DNA from: DATMXS01 sp050260275
GTDB taxonomy: Bacteria; Acidobacteriota; Terriglobia; Bryobacterales; Bryobacteraceae
Reading direction: 5' to 3'
Length of the DNA stretch: 19,725 nt
Assembly: GCA_050260275.1 (NCBI GenBank)
Contig: JBLNBX010000135.1
Location: 1-19,725, forward strand
Shown here: piece after piece, positions 1 to 9,158 of the stretch
Layout of the letters: every line of letters starts with the position of its first letter
How positions within the stretch are numbered: the stretch's first letter is position 1
Position numbers and translations under genes: made by a program
Notes under the pieces: generated by a model
The model's input: only the letters and a program-made list of their open reading frames with translations
The model's database searches: none
What the model was told of the DNA's origin: nothing

Positions 1-2
1 TC

Positions 3-101
3 AACGCGCCGATGATCTATTCTTCGCTATGCCGCGACTTCTTCACGTTTGAGGACTCCTCTCCGTCTCATTTCCGGAGAATCCTCAATTATCGCTGGTA
101 G
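3..101 (+). CDS. possible C-terminal end of an unidentified protein (partial, 5' end outside window)
   Basis: Frame 3 is open from the window edge to a TAG at 99-101 and would encode 32 residues ending FRRILNYRW. I do not recognise the family. A short open stretch in GC-rich DNA is weak evidence. The orientation does fit a gene converging on the minus-strand helicase that ends at 250. The other strand has only very short frames here. The stretch is somewhat AT-richer than the following genes. Nothing can be said about function. Confidence 0.35.
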   Translation, partial: NAPMIYSSLCRDFFTFEDSSPSHFRRILNYRW

Positions 102-249
102 AGTTTTCGGGGAGCAGGTCAGGAGGAGGAGTGTGCAACGTGAGATGGATCATGAGTTCCCATCCCGAAAGCTTTGAGCGCACATTTCGGTGTTATTACT
201 GGTGTCTATCGCCCTCATGGGATCTGCCAGTCTGATGTATGCAGGAATC

Positions 250-3200
250 TCAACTTTGTCCTCCTTCATCGCGGGCCGGCTGCCATTCCCGCCAGCCGTC
301 CAACAGGGGAAAGTAAAGACCCAATCTCACCGCGCCCGAAGGCGCCAGCAGACGGGCGTACCGCTCCAACTGATCGCGGTAGCGCCGCTGCTCCTCATCC
401 AGGAAGAAATCGAGGCGGCCGCCCTGGTGATCACTGGTCTTGTAATCCACGATCCAGCGCACGCCGTCTTCATCCACGAAGGTTCGATCCACCAGGACAT
501 GGACAATCTCGCTGTCCAGCACGCCGGCTATCGCGTATTCGCAGTGCGCGCCCGGTCGGCTCGCGAGGATCCACCGCCCGCGGGGGCTCGCCAGCGTGCG
601 AAGTAAGGCCTGCTCGACGCGTGCCACGGCGCGATCGAGTTCCTGCGGTGGAGTTCCAAGATTCGCCAAAGCCGTGCGGTGCGCTTCGCGGCTGGCGATA
701 ACACGCGCTTCGTCCCAGTGTTCCAGTCCTTCCTGACCGATCATTTGCAATGTTCCATGGACGACCGTACCCACGTGCCGCAGCGTGTCGCCAACCCAGA
801 GATAGCTCCGCTGCTCCTCACGAACATGCGGCATCGGCCGCAGCGGCAGTGGCTCGGGAGGCTCGGGTAGTCTCCAGGCGAGCGTCAACCGGCTCAGCGA
901 CAGGCCAGTGGGCCGCGCGGCGGGCGCCTGCCCGGCCGAGGCTGCGTACCGCTCAGCGAATCGTTGCTTTTCGTCTTCGCGCAGGCCGGGCCAGAGGCGT
1001 TCGAGCAGGGAGCCGCGCGGCGGACTCACCTTGCCCGATGCATCCTGCAAGGCATGGCCGACGAGATGAAGGCGGCGCACGGCCCGCGTGCAGGCCACAT
1101 ACAGCAGCCGGATATCCTCGTTGGCCGCCTTCCGGCGCTCCACGTCGCGGAGGTACTCGTACACCGGGTCTTGTTCGCCGCCCGTCTCGCGGATCGGGGC
1201 CAGCAACCGATCCACTCCTTCATGGCGCGGGCGTTCGGCGGAGAGCAACAGGGCAGGAGAATCGGGCCGCGGCACGCGCCCAAGGCCCGGCACGATCACG
1301 GTATCGAACTGGAGCCCCTTCGCCTTGTGGATGGTCATCAGTTCGAGGGTGCCGCCGGCGCGTGGATCAGGCCTCGCGTATAGTTCGTCCACCTGTTCCT
1401 GAAAGCCATCGAAATCTGGCAGATCGCCAGCGCGCTCGTGTTTCTCCAAAAGGTCCAGATAGTCGGCCGCGTCTTGCAGCGCATCGTCCGAACCGGCGCA
1501 GGCCGGACCACCCAGAGCCCACCACGTCCGTTCCACCCATCGCCGGAGTGACATGCGCCCGCGCTCGGCGAAAGCTCGGGAGAGGACGCTCCGCAAGCGC
1601 AGGATGCGGGCGGCGCCGTCTGGAGAGATGCCTGGCCGCTCCTCGTTCAGCAGGTCCCAGATCACCGCGTCCGGCCTTCCGTCCACGAGCGCGCAGAGGT
1701 CGCGCAGTTCCAGGCCGCACCAGGGGGCGCGAAGGGTAGCGAGCCAGGCTGGACGATCCGCGAGGTGCAGCATGGCGCGCGTGAGGGCAAGCAGGTCGCG
1801 AACCACGCTGCGCTCGCTCAGCCGGTCGATTTCGATGGCGCGGAACGCGAGGCCGGCATCCTTCAGCGCCGGCACGATGGCGGCCAGATGCGAGCGCGCC
1901 CGTACCAGGATTGCAACCTTTCCTTCGGGGTTCGCAGCGCGAGCCTCCCGGACAAGCTGCACCACCAAGGCTGCCTCCGCGGCATCCTCGCCTTCGCGAA
2001 GGGCGTGTACGGTGACAGCTTCGCCAGGTTCTTCGGGATTCCTGGGCTCCGACGGGCTATACTCTAGCGCGCCGGTCGCCACGTCCTGGACCTGGGGGAA
2101 TACGCTGCTGAACGTTTGATTCACCCAGTTCACGATGCCCGCCTGCGAGCGGTAATTGGCGTCGAGCCGCAGGAACTGCGGCGAAATCGGGCCGGCGGCG
2201 CCTTCAGCGACTTTCAGGAACAAGCCCACCTCGGCCTGGCGGAAACGGTAGATCGACTGCATCGGGTCGCCGACCAGGAAGATAGTTCGGCCGTCGTCCG
2301 GCTCCCATCCCGCAGTGAGCTTCTCGAGCAACTCAAACTGGCTTACGGACGTATCCTGAAACTCGTCCACGAGCAAATGCTGGATGCGAGCGTCGAACGC
2401 CAGGGCAAGCTCGGTGGGCCCTGCGGCATCGCCCAGCGCCATCCGAGCTGCTGTAGCGATCTCGGTGAAATCCACCTCGCCGGCTTCCTGAAAAACGAGC
2501 CGCAGGTTGGCCGCCGCCAGTTTCAGCACGCGCAGCAGCGACTCCGTCACTTGCCATTGAGCGTCGGTGTAGCGCGCGGGCGGCAGCAGTCTCACGCGCG
2601 CGAGCGCTTCGCGCAGCGCGGACTTGCCCTCAAGCTCCTGGTAGAGCCCCCGCGCCTGTTCTTTGCGGTCCCGATACAGCTTCTTGAGCTCCGCTCCCTT
2701 TGCCTTCGAGACGGCGGGGAAGCCGTCTCTCGGTTCCTTCCGGAATGCGTCTCCTGCGCTCGTCAGCAGGAGCGCGCAGAGCCCATCCCAAACTGCGTGC
2801 TGCGCGGCCACCGGCTCCGGCCAAGCGGTGAGACCGGCGCACGCCCGCAGCGGGTGCTCTTCAGGCACGTTTGTCGCCGCGAACCCGGCCAGTTCTACCG
2901 TCAAGTTCGTCAGCGATTCGGGGAATAGCTCCGAAGCAAGGGCGAGACCGTCGTTAACCGCGTTCTCCATCGCGCGCTCGAGTTCCTCGCGCGAGGCTGC
3001 GCCTTCCACCGTCAAGTGCAGCCAGTGGTCGCGGAACCTCAGCATATGGACGATCAGCTTCGCCGCCTGCTGGACGTTGTTGTCGAGGTGGGTGAGAACC
3101 GTTTCGAGGGGTTCCCTCCATGGCCCTTCCTCTTCGACCATGGCGAGCGTGCGGCGCGCAGCTTCCAGATAGTGGTGATCGGCGTCCTCAGTGATCGCGG

Positions 3201-3636
3201 GCTGCGCCCCTAGGCGGGCCAGCCACGGCATCTGGCGCGTGATCGACGCGCAAAGCGAATCAATTGTCTGGATTCGCAGGCGCGATGGATGGGAGAGAAG
3301 GTCCCAACCCTGACGGCGGTCCTGTTCGAGAGCTGCGACCGCCAGTTCGTGCGACCTGCGCTCATGCGGCTTTGCGGGTATCTCGTTCCGTTCGGCGCGC
3401 GCCAGCGCGTTGAGGATGCGGTCTTGCATCTCCCCAGCCGCCTTGCGCGTGAACGTGATCGCCACGATGGATTCGGGTTGCTGAACCCGAGCCAGGAGCG
3501 CGAGAAAACGTTGAATCAACAGCTCCGTCTTGCCGGACCCGGCCGGCGCCTGCACAATGAAGGACGCCTCCGGGTCGAGCGCCTGGCGGCAGGCGGCATC
3601 GTCCTCTCTGAACAGTTGAGCGGCAAGACTCGACAT
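250..3636 (-). CDS. addA: AddA-like UvrD/Rep-family helicase-nuclease
   Basis: This 1128-aa protein is a superfamily 1A helicase with a C-terminal PD-(D/E)XK nuclease, the layout of the AddA subunit of AddAB enzymes that resect double-strand breaks for RecA recombination. Visible motifs are Walker A PAGSGKT (31-37), motif Ia ITFTRKAAGEM, motif II DEFQDT (424-429), motif III GDPMQSIYRFRQ, motif IV NYRSQ, motif V TIHKAKGLQFD and motif VI LLYVACTRA. The nuclease shows WIVDYKT (D1064, K1066) followed by QLERYA. The frame is open 141 codons further upstream, but that part lies inside the preceding gene. The ATG at 3636 is preceded by a strong GGAGGAG and sits 2 bp after the upstream stop, so it is the start. 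Both genes are surely co-transcribed. Family and motifs are clear; the exact subunit name follows from its partner. Confidence 0.93.
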   Translation of the reverse strand: MSSLAAQLFREDDAACRQALDPEASFIVQAPAGSGKTELLIQRFLALLARVQQPESIVAITFTRKAAGEMQDRILNALARAERNEIPAKPHERRSHELAVAALEQDRRQGWDLLSHPSRLRIQTIDSLCASITRQMPWLARLGAQPAITEDADHHYLEAARRTLAMVEEEGPWREPLETVLTHLDNNVQQAAKLIVHMLRFRDHWLHLTVEGAASREELERAMENAVNDGLALASELFPESLTNLTVELAGFAATNVPEEHPLRACAGLTAWPEPVAAQHAVWDGLCALLLTSAGDAFRKEPRDGFPAVSKAKGAELKKLYRDRKEQARGLYQELEGKSALREALARVRLLPPARYTDAQWQVTESLLRVLKLAAANLRLVFQEAGEVDFTEIATAARMALGDAAGPTELALAFDARIQHLLVDEFQDTSVSQFELLEKLTAGWEPDDGRTIFLVGDPMQSIYRFRQAEVGLFLKVAEGAAGPISPQFLRLDANYRSQAGIVNWVNQTFSSVFPQVQDVATGALEYSPSEPRNPEEPGEAVTVHALREGEDAAEAALVVQLVREARAANPEGKVAILVRARSHLAAIVPALKDAGLAFRAIEIDRLSERSVVRDLLALTRAMLHLADRPAWLATLRAPWCGLELRDLCALVDGRPDAVIWDLLNEERPGISPDGAARILRLRSVLSRAFAERGRMSLRRWVERTWWALGGPACAGSDDALQDAADYLDLLEKHERAGDLPDFDGFQEQVDELYARPDPRAGGTLELMTIHKAKGLQFDTVIVPGLGRVPRPDSPALLLSAERPRHEGVDRLLAPIRETGGEQDPVYEYLRDVERRKAANEDIRLLYVACTRAVRRLHLVGHALQDASGKVSPPRGSLLERLWPGLREDEKQRFAERYAASAGQAPAARPTGLSLSRLTLAWRLPEPPEPLPLRPMPHVREEQRSYLWVGDTLRHVGTVVHGTLQMIGQEGLEHWDEARVIASREAHRTALANLGTPPQELDRAVARVEQALLRTLASPRGRWILASRPGAHCEYAIAGVLDSEIVHVLVDRTFVDEDGVRWIVDYKTSDHQGGRLDFFLDEEQRRYRDQLERYARLLAPSGAVRLGLYFPLLDGWREWQPARDEGGQS

Positions 3637-3638
3637 GG

Positions 3639-6362
3639 CTAACTCCTCCCCCCGAAACTGACCGGACCGCCATTGTCCAAGCCGGGGTCCTCCTCGCTCA
3701 CGGCGCCGAGTTCCGCTACCCGGCACACCGCCGGGAGCCAGCAGTTGCGGCACGTCTGCGGGCGCTTGGGTGCAACCGCGGCGCGGCCCGCGCAGAACTC
3801 CGCGCCGAGCGCGTCGATGGTCTCGCCCCATCGGGCGATGTGATCGGCAAGTTTGCCCCCGGCGGCCTTGCCGGGAGCGGATCGTGAATACTCCGTGCAG
3901 CCCGGCACGTCCACGGATTCGCCCAGTCCTTTGAATGTGAGATTGGCGGGTGCAAGTTGCGCGAACAACACGGCGGCAATGTTGGTCCCTCGCTTCGAAG
4001 CGTAGAGTGGCAATTGCGGCGCGTCGGGGCGGTCGCCCTCCCAAGCTGAGGGACTGCAAACAGCAGTCTTATAGTCGATGACGATCTCGCGGCCGTCGGG
4101 CAGTTGGTCCACGCGGTCCACGCGAACGTCGGCTGCAAGGCCACCTGCTTCCACATGGCGGGGTTCTTCGCGTTCAGCAAGTGTGAAGGGGCTGCGCTCG
4201 GCCTCGATCTTCAGCCAACTGCCAACCAGGCGCTCCAGCCGCTGCTGCTCCAGGGCGAGCAGTCGCTTGGATGACTCCGCCCCGCGGCCTTTCACGTTGC
4301 CATGGATCGCCTCGGCCACCGCCCGCGAAACTGCTTCGGCCCGCTGTTCCGGTGTTAAGGCGCGGAGGGCATCGCGCGTGCGCACCTCCCGCCAGAAGTT
4401 CTCGAGCGCGGCATGGACGAACGTGCCTCGCTGCTGCGGGCTGAGACCAGGCTCCGGTTCTTCGAGCGGGCGTGCGCCCAGCCGAAATTGGGCGAACGCG
4501 CTGAACGGACACGCCGCCTGACGTTCCAAAATGGCCATGCCGCCGCGAATCGACGAGCCGGGCTCGACAGGAGGTCCGTGGTTGTCTTCGAACCGCTCCA
4601 GCTCTGCGCCGGTATAGTTCAGGAACGAGGCGATCGAAACACGCGCGGCCGGCGGCTCCGCTTCCTCCAGCATCATGATGAGCGGGCTGGGACGCAGATC
4701 GGTGTCGTCCTCCCGGCGCGGGTAGCTCGCTACTACGTCTGGCGCCGATTCGAGTAGCCGCTTCAGAACCCTGCGGGCGTAATGCAGTTCACGTTCGGCG
4801 GAAGAATGCGGAAGTCTCAAGCGTTGCTGGAGTGGCAGCGGCAGGAAGGGGTTCGGCCGAGGTGGAGCGGGCCAGGCGCGGTCCTCCAGCCCCGCGACCC
4901 AGAGATGGTCGAATGTTGCGCCGGCAGCCTCCAGCACGCCCAATATCTGCACCGGCGCGTGCTCGTCGGCCGGTCTGAACTGCGCTTCGGACGCCATGCG
5001 GCGCAGCCGGCCGAGGGCTTCGGAATACGAGATGGGCTCTGCGACCAGGTCGAGGCCGGCGAAATCGGAAAGCAATTGGTGCCAACTGCGAATGGCCTGA
5101 TACTCCGCGCTGCTCAGTGTTCGCTCGCCTGGCCAGCCGGTAAGCCGCAGGAGCCTGGAAAAGGTGCGGCTCCACGCGGAAGGCAGTTGCCTGGCGGGAA
5201 CGCGCCTCAGCGCACGGCGCCATGCGCGGAGCGAGCGCGCCAGAACCGGGCAGGCATACGGCTGCGGGATACCTTCGGCTTTCTCGCGTGACGCGAGGCT
5301 CGCGAGCGCGGTTAGGGTGACTTCGGCCAGTCCCCGGCGCCGCAGTTCGGCATCGAGCAGCGCGCGTCTGCCAAGTTCCGACTCGGCGCCTCGCAGGAAG
5401 GGCGAGCGTAGCAGCAGGCCGGCTTGCGCTATCGAGAGGCTGCGTAACCCGAGTTCCAGGCATCCGAACGCGGCCGCAATCACCGGCACGCCGGTCAGCG
5501 GATACCCGGCGGAAATATGGAACGCGCGGCGGCGGTCACTCGTGACGGGCTCGAACGATGGGTGCAGCGCATCCTCGAACACCCGTTCGACCATGGCGAC
5601 CCTCGCCGCGAGGTCCGGAACCACGATGCCGATCCGCGCGTTCGGGTTCGCCTCCAGACGTTCTCGCGCCCAGGCCGCTGCCGCTTCGAGTTCCGTTACC
5701 GCGTCCTCCAGCGCAACCCGGACGCGGCGCGGCAATTCAGCCGGCTCCACCTGCACGGCATCGACCATGCAGCCCGCTCCCGTGAGGGCGTCTATCAGTT
5801 GCTGGTGCGAGGGGGTCAACTCATCAAACCCGGCATAGAGCAGCCGCGCGGGCGCTGAGATGCTCCTATCCTGGAACAGCCGCGCGAGTACTCCCGGAAT
5901 CTGCGCCGCACACCGCCAGGCCCGCCGGTCGAGCGTTTCCTCGAATGCTTTCGCCCAGCCCAGGAAGGCGGCGGCGTCTTCGAACACGGCGTAGTAGGCC
6001 TCGTCGAGAGGAACCCGCCACGCCAAGGCCAGCGCATAGGCCGAGGCTGCTGCCGCCGCAGTCGCAGGTATGTTGAGAAGTCCGCGATCTCCGGCGCTGG
6101 CGGCGATGATCCGTTCCCAGACGAGCTGTTCCTGCGCCTCGCTTAGCAAGACCGCGCCCCGCTCCGCGCCGCGCCGGACAGCTTCGTCCCACGTGCGCCG
6201 GAGCCAACCGTCCAGGGGCAGGATATCGGCAGCAGCCCACGACGTATCGCCTGCATCGCGGCGCCGGATATCATAGGTGCGCCGCAGGTCGCGGGCCAGC
6301 CGGGCGTTCGCCGTGACCAGTGTGGCGCCGTCCTCAAGGGCTCGCCAGTATTCTGAACGCAT
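3639..6362 (-). CDS. addB: AddB-like PD-(D/E)XK nuclease subunit with probable Fe-S cluster (probable DNA repair protein)
   Basis: This 907-aa protein is the partner of the helicase 2 bp downstream. Its C-terminal nuclease has GTFVHAALENFW, then VIDYKT (D763, K765) and PQLPLYA. One cysteine before the domain (C618 in AACPF) and C871-x2-C874-x5-C880 near the end match the spacing of the four iron-sulphur ligands of Bacillus AddB, where the cluster pins the nuclease domain. The N-terminus (TLVTANARLARDLRRTY) aligns with the helicase-like start of this family but has no GxGKT, so ATP hydrolysis is not expected from it. The ORF extends up to 6449. I chose the ATG at 6362 because AGGA lies about 8 bases before it. 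An ATG at 6371 has its AGGA too close. At this size it resembles the shorter proteobacterial/acidobacterial 'probable DNA repair protein' group rather than full-length Bacillus AddB. Confidence 0.85.
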   Translation of the reverse strand: MRSEYWRALEDGATLVTANARLARDLRRTYDIRRRDAGDTSWAAADILPLDGWLRRTWDEAVRRGAERGAVLLSEAQEQLVWERIIAASAGDRGLLNIPATAAAAASAYALALAWRVPLDEAYYAVFEDAAAFLGWAKAFEETLDRRAWRCAAQIPGVLARLFQDRSISAPARLLYAGFDELTPSHQQLIDALTGAGCMVDAVQVEPAELPRRVRVALEDAVTELEAAAAWARERLEANPNARIGIVVPDLAARVAMVERVFEDALHPSFEPVTSDRRRAFHISAGYPLTGVPVIAAAFGCLELGLRSLSIAQAGLLLRSPFLRGAESELGRRALLDAELRRRGLAEVTLTALASLASREKAEGIPQPYACPVLARSLRAWRRALRRVPARQLPSAWSRTFSRLLRLTGWPGERTLSSAEYQAIRSWHQLLSDFAGLDLVAEPISYSEALGRLRRMASEAQFRPADEHAPVQILGVLEAAGATFDHLWVAGLEDRAWPAPPRPNPFLPLPLQQRLRLPHSSAERELHYARRVLKRLLESAPDVVASYPRREDDTDLRPSPLIMMLEEAEPPAARVSIASFLNYTGAELERFEDNHGPPVEPGSSIRGGMAILERQAACPFSAFAQFRLGARPLEEPEPGLSPQQRGTFVHAALENFWREVRTRDALRALTPEQRAEAVSRAVAEAIHGNVKGRGAESSKRLLALEQQRLERLVGSWLKIEAERSPFTLAEREEPRHVEAGGLAADVRVDRVDQLPDGREIVIDYKTAVCSPSAWEGDRPDAPQLPLYASKRGTNIAAVLFAQLAPANLTFKGLGESVDVPGCTEYSRSAPGKAAGGKLADHIARWGETIDALGAEFCAGRAAVAPKRPQTCRNCWLPAVCRVAELGAVSEEDPGLDNGGPVSFGGRS

Positions 6363-6573
6363 CGCCGCCATCCTAATCGATTCGCATGTAGGTGAGTATT
6401 GTGCCGGAGCGGGTGGCTCATAGAGTGAGCCTGCCTTGGAGGGACTCATCGCCCGCCTGGAACCTTAGCCGTTCTGGTGACTTCGGTCACATCGATTCGA
6501 GCAATCAGGAGCTACCCTCGAAGCGAACAACCGGCGCCCTGGTCGGTTTCGTAAGGCTTGAAGGGGGGCGAGT
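6363..6573. promoter_or_regulatory. divergent intergenic region between the AddAB-like operon and the methyltransferase
   Basis: These 211 bases separate two divergent starts, so at least two promoters are expected here. I could not pick convincing -35/-10 pairs on either strand. The methyltransferase has a G-rich ribosome-binding stretch (GGGGGGCG, 6563-6570) just before its ATG. The minus-strand gene has AGGA at a workable distance. No long inverted repeat was seen. Confidence 0.4.
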
Positions 6574-7602
6574 ATGGACCAGGTAGCACAAACCAGGCTT
6601 AAGCCGCTCCACCTGGAAATGTTGGAGCTTGCGACCGGGCATTTCCGCGCACAGGCCGTCTGCACGGCCGCCGCCCTTGGCATAGCAGATCTGCTCAAAA
6701 GCGGGCCAAAAGGCGTCGAGGAGCTGGGCCGCGCCACCGGCGCACATCCGCAGGCATTGCGCCGGCTGCTGCGCGCCCTCGCCAGCATAGGCGTGTTTCA
6801 ACAAGACGACCATGGCGATTTTGAACTAACACCTCTGGCCACCACTCTGTTGAGCGATAGTCCGGATTCGGTCCTGAACGCCGTCCTGCTCGCTCATGCA
6901 CCATTTCACTGGAACTCCTGGAGTCAACTGCGCCACGCGGTGTTGACTGGGGCGTCCGCATTCGAATATGTGCATGGCTCGGAACTGTTCGACTATCTCC
7001 GGAGGGATCGCGCTGCAGCGCAAGTCTATGAAGCCTGGATGACGCGTCTATCGGAGATGCAGGCGCCGGCGCTTGTCAACAGCTACGATTATGTGAAATT
7101 CCCAACCATTGTCGATGTGGGCGGCGGTCACGGCGCGCTGCTCGTGGCGATCTTGCACGCCAACTCAAGCGTCCGCGGTGTGCTGTTCGATCTTCCCGAG
7201 GTCCTCGCCGGCGCCCGGCTCGTCCGTGAGGGCGGCGTCGAGTCCCGCTGTTCGGTTGTTGCAGGCGATATGTTTGACCACATACCGCCGGGCGAGAGCC
7301 TGTACATTCTTAAGACCGTCATCCATGACTGGGATGACGATTCGGCAGTACGAATCCTCAGGAACTGCCGTGAGGCAATGAGCATCGACTCACGTCTGCT
7401 GCTCATCGAATCTATTGTCCCTGAGGGAAACGAACCGCACCCGAGCAAGTTTATGGATCTGAACATGCTCGTTCTTACCCACGGAGGCCGCGAGCGCACC
7501 GCGGCCGAGTACCGTGCCCTCTTAAGAGCGAGCGGTTTCGAGCTCTCGCGTATAATAGCCACTCCATCGCCGATGAGCCTCCTCGAAGGCATACCGCAAT
7601 AG
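6574..7602 (+). CDS. class I SAM-dependent O-methyltransferase (acetylserotonin/hydroxyneurosporene O-methyltransferase type)
   Basis: This 342-aa protein has the two-part build of the Methyltransf_2 family. A helical, winged-helix-like dimerisation domain (about 1-110) precedes a Rossmann methyltransferase domain. Visible motifs are VDVGGGHG (180-187, SAM-binding glycine loop), the acidic FDLP after strand 2, GDMF, LKTVIHDWDDD with H251 as the expected catalytic base, LLLIES, and MDLNMLVLTHGGRERT near the end. Length is normal for the family. The ATG follows a GGGGGG stretch at a suitable distance. The family methylates hydroxyl groups on small aromatic or polyketide-like molecules; the substrate cannot be read from sequence. 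The next gene, same strand, begins 217 bases later and may belong with it. It is divergent from the AddAB-like operon and unlikely to be functionally linked to it. Confidence 0.92.
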   Translation: MDQVAQTRLKPLHLEMLELATGHFRAQAVCTAAALGIADLLKSGPKGVEELGRATGAHPQALRRLLRALASIGVFQQDDHGDFELTPLATTLLSDSPDSVLNAVLLAHAPFHWNSWSQLRHAVLTGASAFEYVHGSELFDYLRRDRAAAQVYEAWMTRLSEMQAPALVNSYDYVKFPTIVDVGGGHGALLVAILHANSSVRGVLFDLPEVLAGARLVREGGVESRCSVVAGDMFDHIPPGESLYILKTVIHDWDDDSAVRILRNCREAMSIDSRLLLIESIVPEGNEPHPSKFMDLNMLVLTHGGRERTAAEYRALLRASGFELSRIIATPSPMSLLEGIPQ

Positions 7603-7634
7603 CGTCAAGCAGACCACTTCTGACAGCGCACTGT

Positions 7635-7663
7635 TGGCCGAAGTTCGAAGAGCCTCTCGGCCA
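7635..7663 (+). other. 7-bp inverted repeat after the methyltransferase gene
   Basis: TGGCCGA (7635-7641) and TCGGCCA (7657-7663) are perfectly complementary across a 15-base loop. They lie 32 bases after the methyltransferase stop. There is no T-tract, so this is only a possible transcript-end or processing hairpin between the methyltransferase and the next gene. Confidence 0.3.
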
Positions 7664-7819
7664 CGGAGCGGCCAGGTTCAACGCTCTCTGAAGCTCTCCG
7701 CGTGTTCGAAACATGTCCAGGGAACTTCCGCCCGCGCTGCCCGCCGTCCTGGTCCTCCAGCCCGCGCAGGCCGGGGCGCTGCCAAGTCAGGCGCTATCAT
7801 CGAACCAAGGGGGAATGGG

Positions 7820-9127
7820 ATGCAAACAGATCCGACATCTGACGTATCGTTGCCCGGCGGCTTCCACGATCTGCTTGATTTTGGGCTATTGGAAGCGCTG
7901 CGCGGCCGGCGCTCACGCCGGTTCTTCATGGGTGCGGAGATTCCGGACGGCGTCTTCACTTACAAGTCGCGCCACGATCCGCTCCCTCTGACGGATCTCG
8001 AAAAACTGCTGGTTGTGGGCGCATGCGGCGGAAACACGGGTTGGGCGTACCTGATCCCGCGTGCGGCGAGGTACGCGCCTCACCTGCCGAACTATGCGGG
8101 CGCCGCCGGAGGCCGCACCTTTCCTTCCGCTGCCGGCTTCCACACTACCGTAACGTTCTTCACCGACGACGAAGGCGTGTACGTTCTCGATATGCGCGAT
8201 TCGCCGGCTGCCGCCGACAAGGACGAGCACGGGGCAGCCGGTCTGCAGGATGAGCTCTCAGCTCTGAAAGGCCGCATCAGAAAGCTGCAGGATGGGCGCC
8301 TGCGGCTGCCGCCGGAGGTGCCCTACGTCGAAGAGCACAATACCTGGGTGGCAAACCGTCCGGGAACGCTGCTTGTGATTCCGGTGGCGGATCTTGCACA
8401 GCATGTCCTGTTGGGCCTCTGCTATCTGCTCCAGAACGGGTACGTCGTGACGGACGATATCCATCGTCGAAGCGTGCCGGGCATCGAGCAGTTCCGGAAC
8501 GTCTTCGACGCCGGGCGCATCTGGCCCTTAACGCTGCTGGAACAGATTGCGCTCACAGAGGCAACGGCGGAATGCGCGACGGCGTGCTACGCAGGCTCCC
8601 TGGTGCTCCAGGGTATGGGTCTGGGAGGCTGGCTGTTCAATGGGATCGACCCTTTCAGCCTGTTGGGCGCGAGCGGAAATCAGGACGTGCCCGGACTGGG
8701 CTTCCGCTACGACACGGACGAGCGCTGGCCATACCCGAACCCGACGGGTCTCGAAGGAGTCATGGAGGGCTTCTGCCCTCCGCACTACCCCGACATGCGC
8801 GCAGCCGTCGAGGCGATTTGCGAACGCAAGTTCGGACCCGGGGGACCTTTTCATCCAGACACGCCCGGCCCGTGGAAGGACTCGAGAAGGGTCAGGTCAG
8901 CCGCCCAGGTCCATGATGAAGAATTCCGGCGCTGTGTGGCGCACCAGGCGCAGTACATATACGACACGTTCGGTAAGTTCCCGGGCACCATTCCGTCCAT
9001 CTTCACGACTACATACCTACAGGCGCATCACCTGGATACGGAGTTTTACGATCGATTCTACGAGCCCGGGGCCTATCTGCGGACGCATGCCAGGCACATG
9101 GAACGCTGGCACTCCAGCAGCCGCTAG
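7820..9127 (+). CDS. uncharacterised protein with nitroreductase-like N-terminal region
   Basis: This 435-aa protein is not one I can name. Near its start, LLEALRGRRSRRFF followed by PLTDLEKLLVVGACGGNTGW resembles the opening of nitroreductase-fold flavoproteins, where the Arg/Ser-rich motif binds the FMN phosphate. A later segment (ECATACYAGSLVLQGMGLGGWLFNGIDPFSLLG) resembles the second half of such a fold. The usual family is about 200 residues; this protein is twice that, with a middle insert rich in charged residues and a distinctive C-terminus (TTTYLQAHHLDTEFYDRFY, then HARHMERW). No signal peptide or membrane segment is evident. The frame stays open back to 7634, but AGGGGG at 7808-7813 lies 6 bases before the ATG at 7820, which also begins the plausible protein. 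It follows an O-methyltransferase, so a role in small-molecule modification is a guess. Confidence 0.85.
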   Translation: MQTDPTSDVSLPGGFHDLLDFGLLEALRGRRSRRFFMGAEIPDGVFTYKSRHDPLPLTDLEKLLVVGACGGNTGWAYLIPRAARYAPHLPNYAGAAGGRTFPSAAGFHTTVTFFTDDEGVYVLDMRDSPAAADKDEHGAAGLQDELSALKGRIRKLQDGRLRLPPEVPYVEEHNTWVANRPGTLLVIPVADLAQHVLLGLCYLLQNGYVVTDDIHRRSVPGIEQFRNVFDAGRIWPLTLLEQIALTEATAECATACYAGSLVLQGMGLGGWLFNGIDPFSLLGASGNQDVPGLGFRYDTDERWPYPNPTGLEGVMEGFCPPHYPDMRAAVEAICERKFGPGGPFHPDTPGPWKDSRRVRSAAQVHDEEFRRCVAHQAQYIYDTFGKFPGTIPSIFTTTYLQAHHLDTEFYDRFYEPGAYLRTHARHMERWHSSSR

Positions 9128-9158
9128 GAACAGCCCGTTATCGCGCGCCAGCGCAGTT

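Noticed and set aside
190..606. Plus-strand ORF of 138 codons starting with a hydrophobic stretch (LLLVSIALMGSASLMYAG)
   Set aside because: Most of it lies antisense to the conserved nuclease end of the AddA-like gene, it lacks a ribosome-binding site, and the hydrophobic start is not followed by any recognisable protein.
3637..4059. 141-codon N-terminal extension of the AddA-like frame
   Set aside because: It overlaps the conserved nuclease and cysteine region of the upstream gene in another frame; the ATG at 3636 has a strong ribosome-binding site and gives the normal AddA start.
7634..7819. 62-codon N-terminal extension of the nitroreductase-like protein
   Set aside because: The residues are Arg/Ala/Gly-rich and read like untranslated GC-rich DNA. 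A good ribosome-binding site precedes the ATG at 7820.
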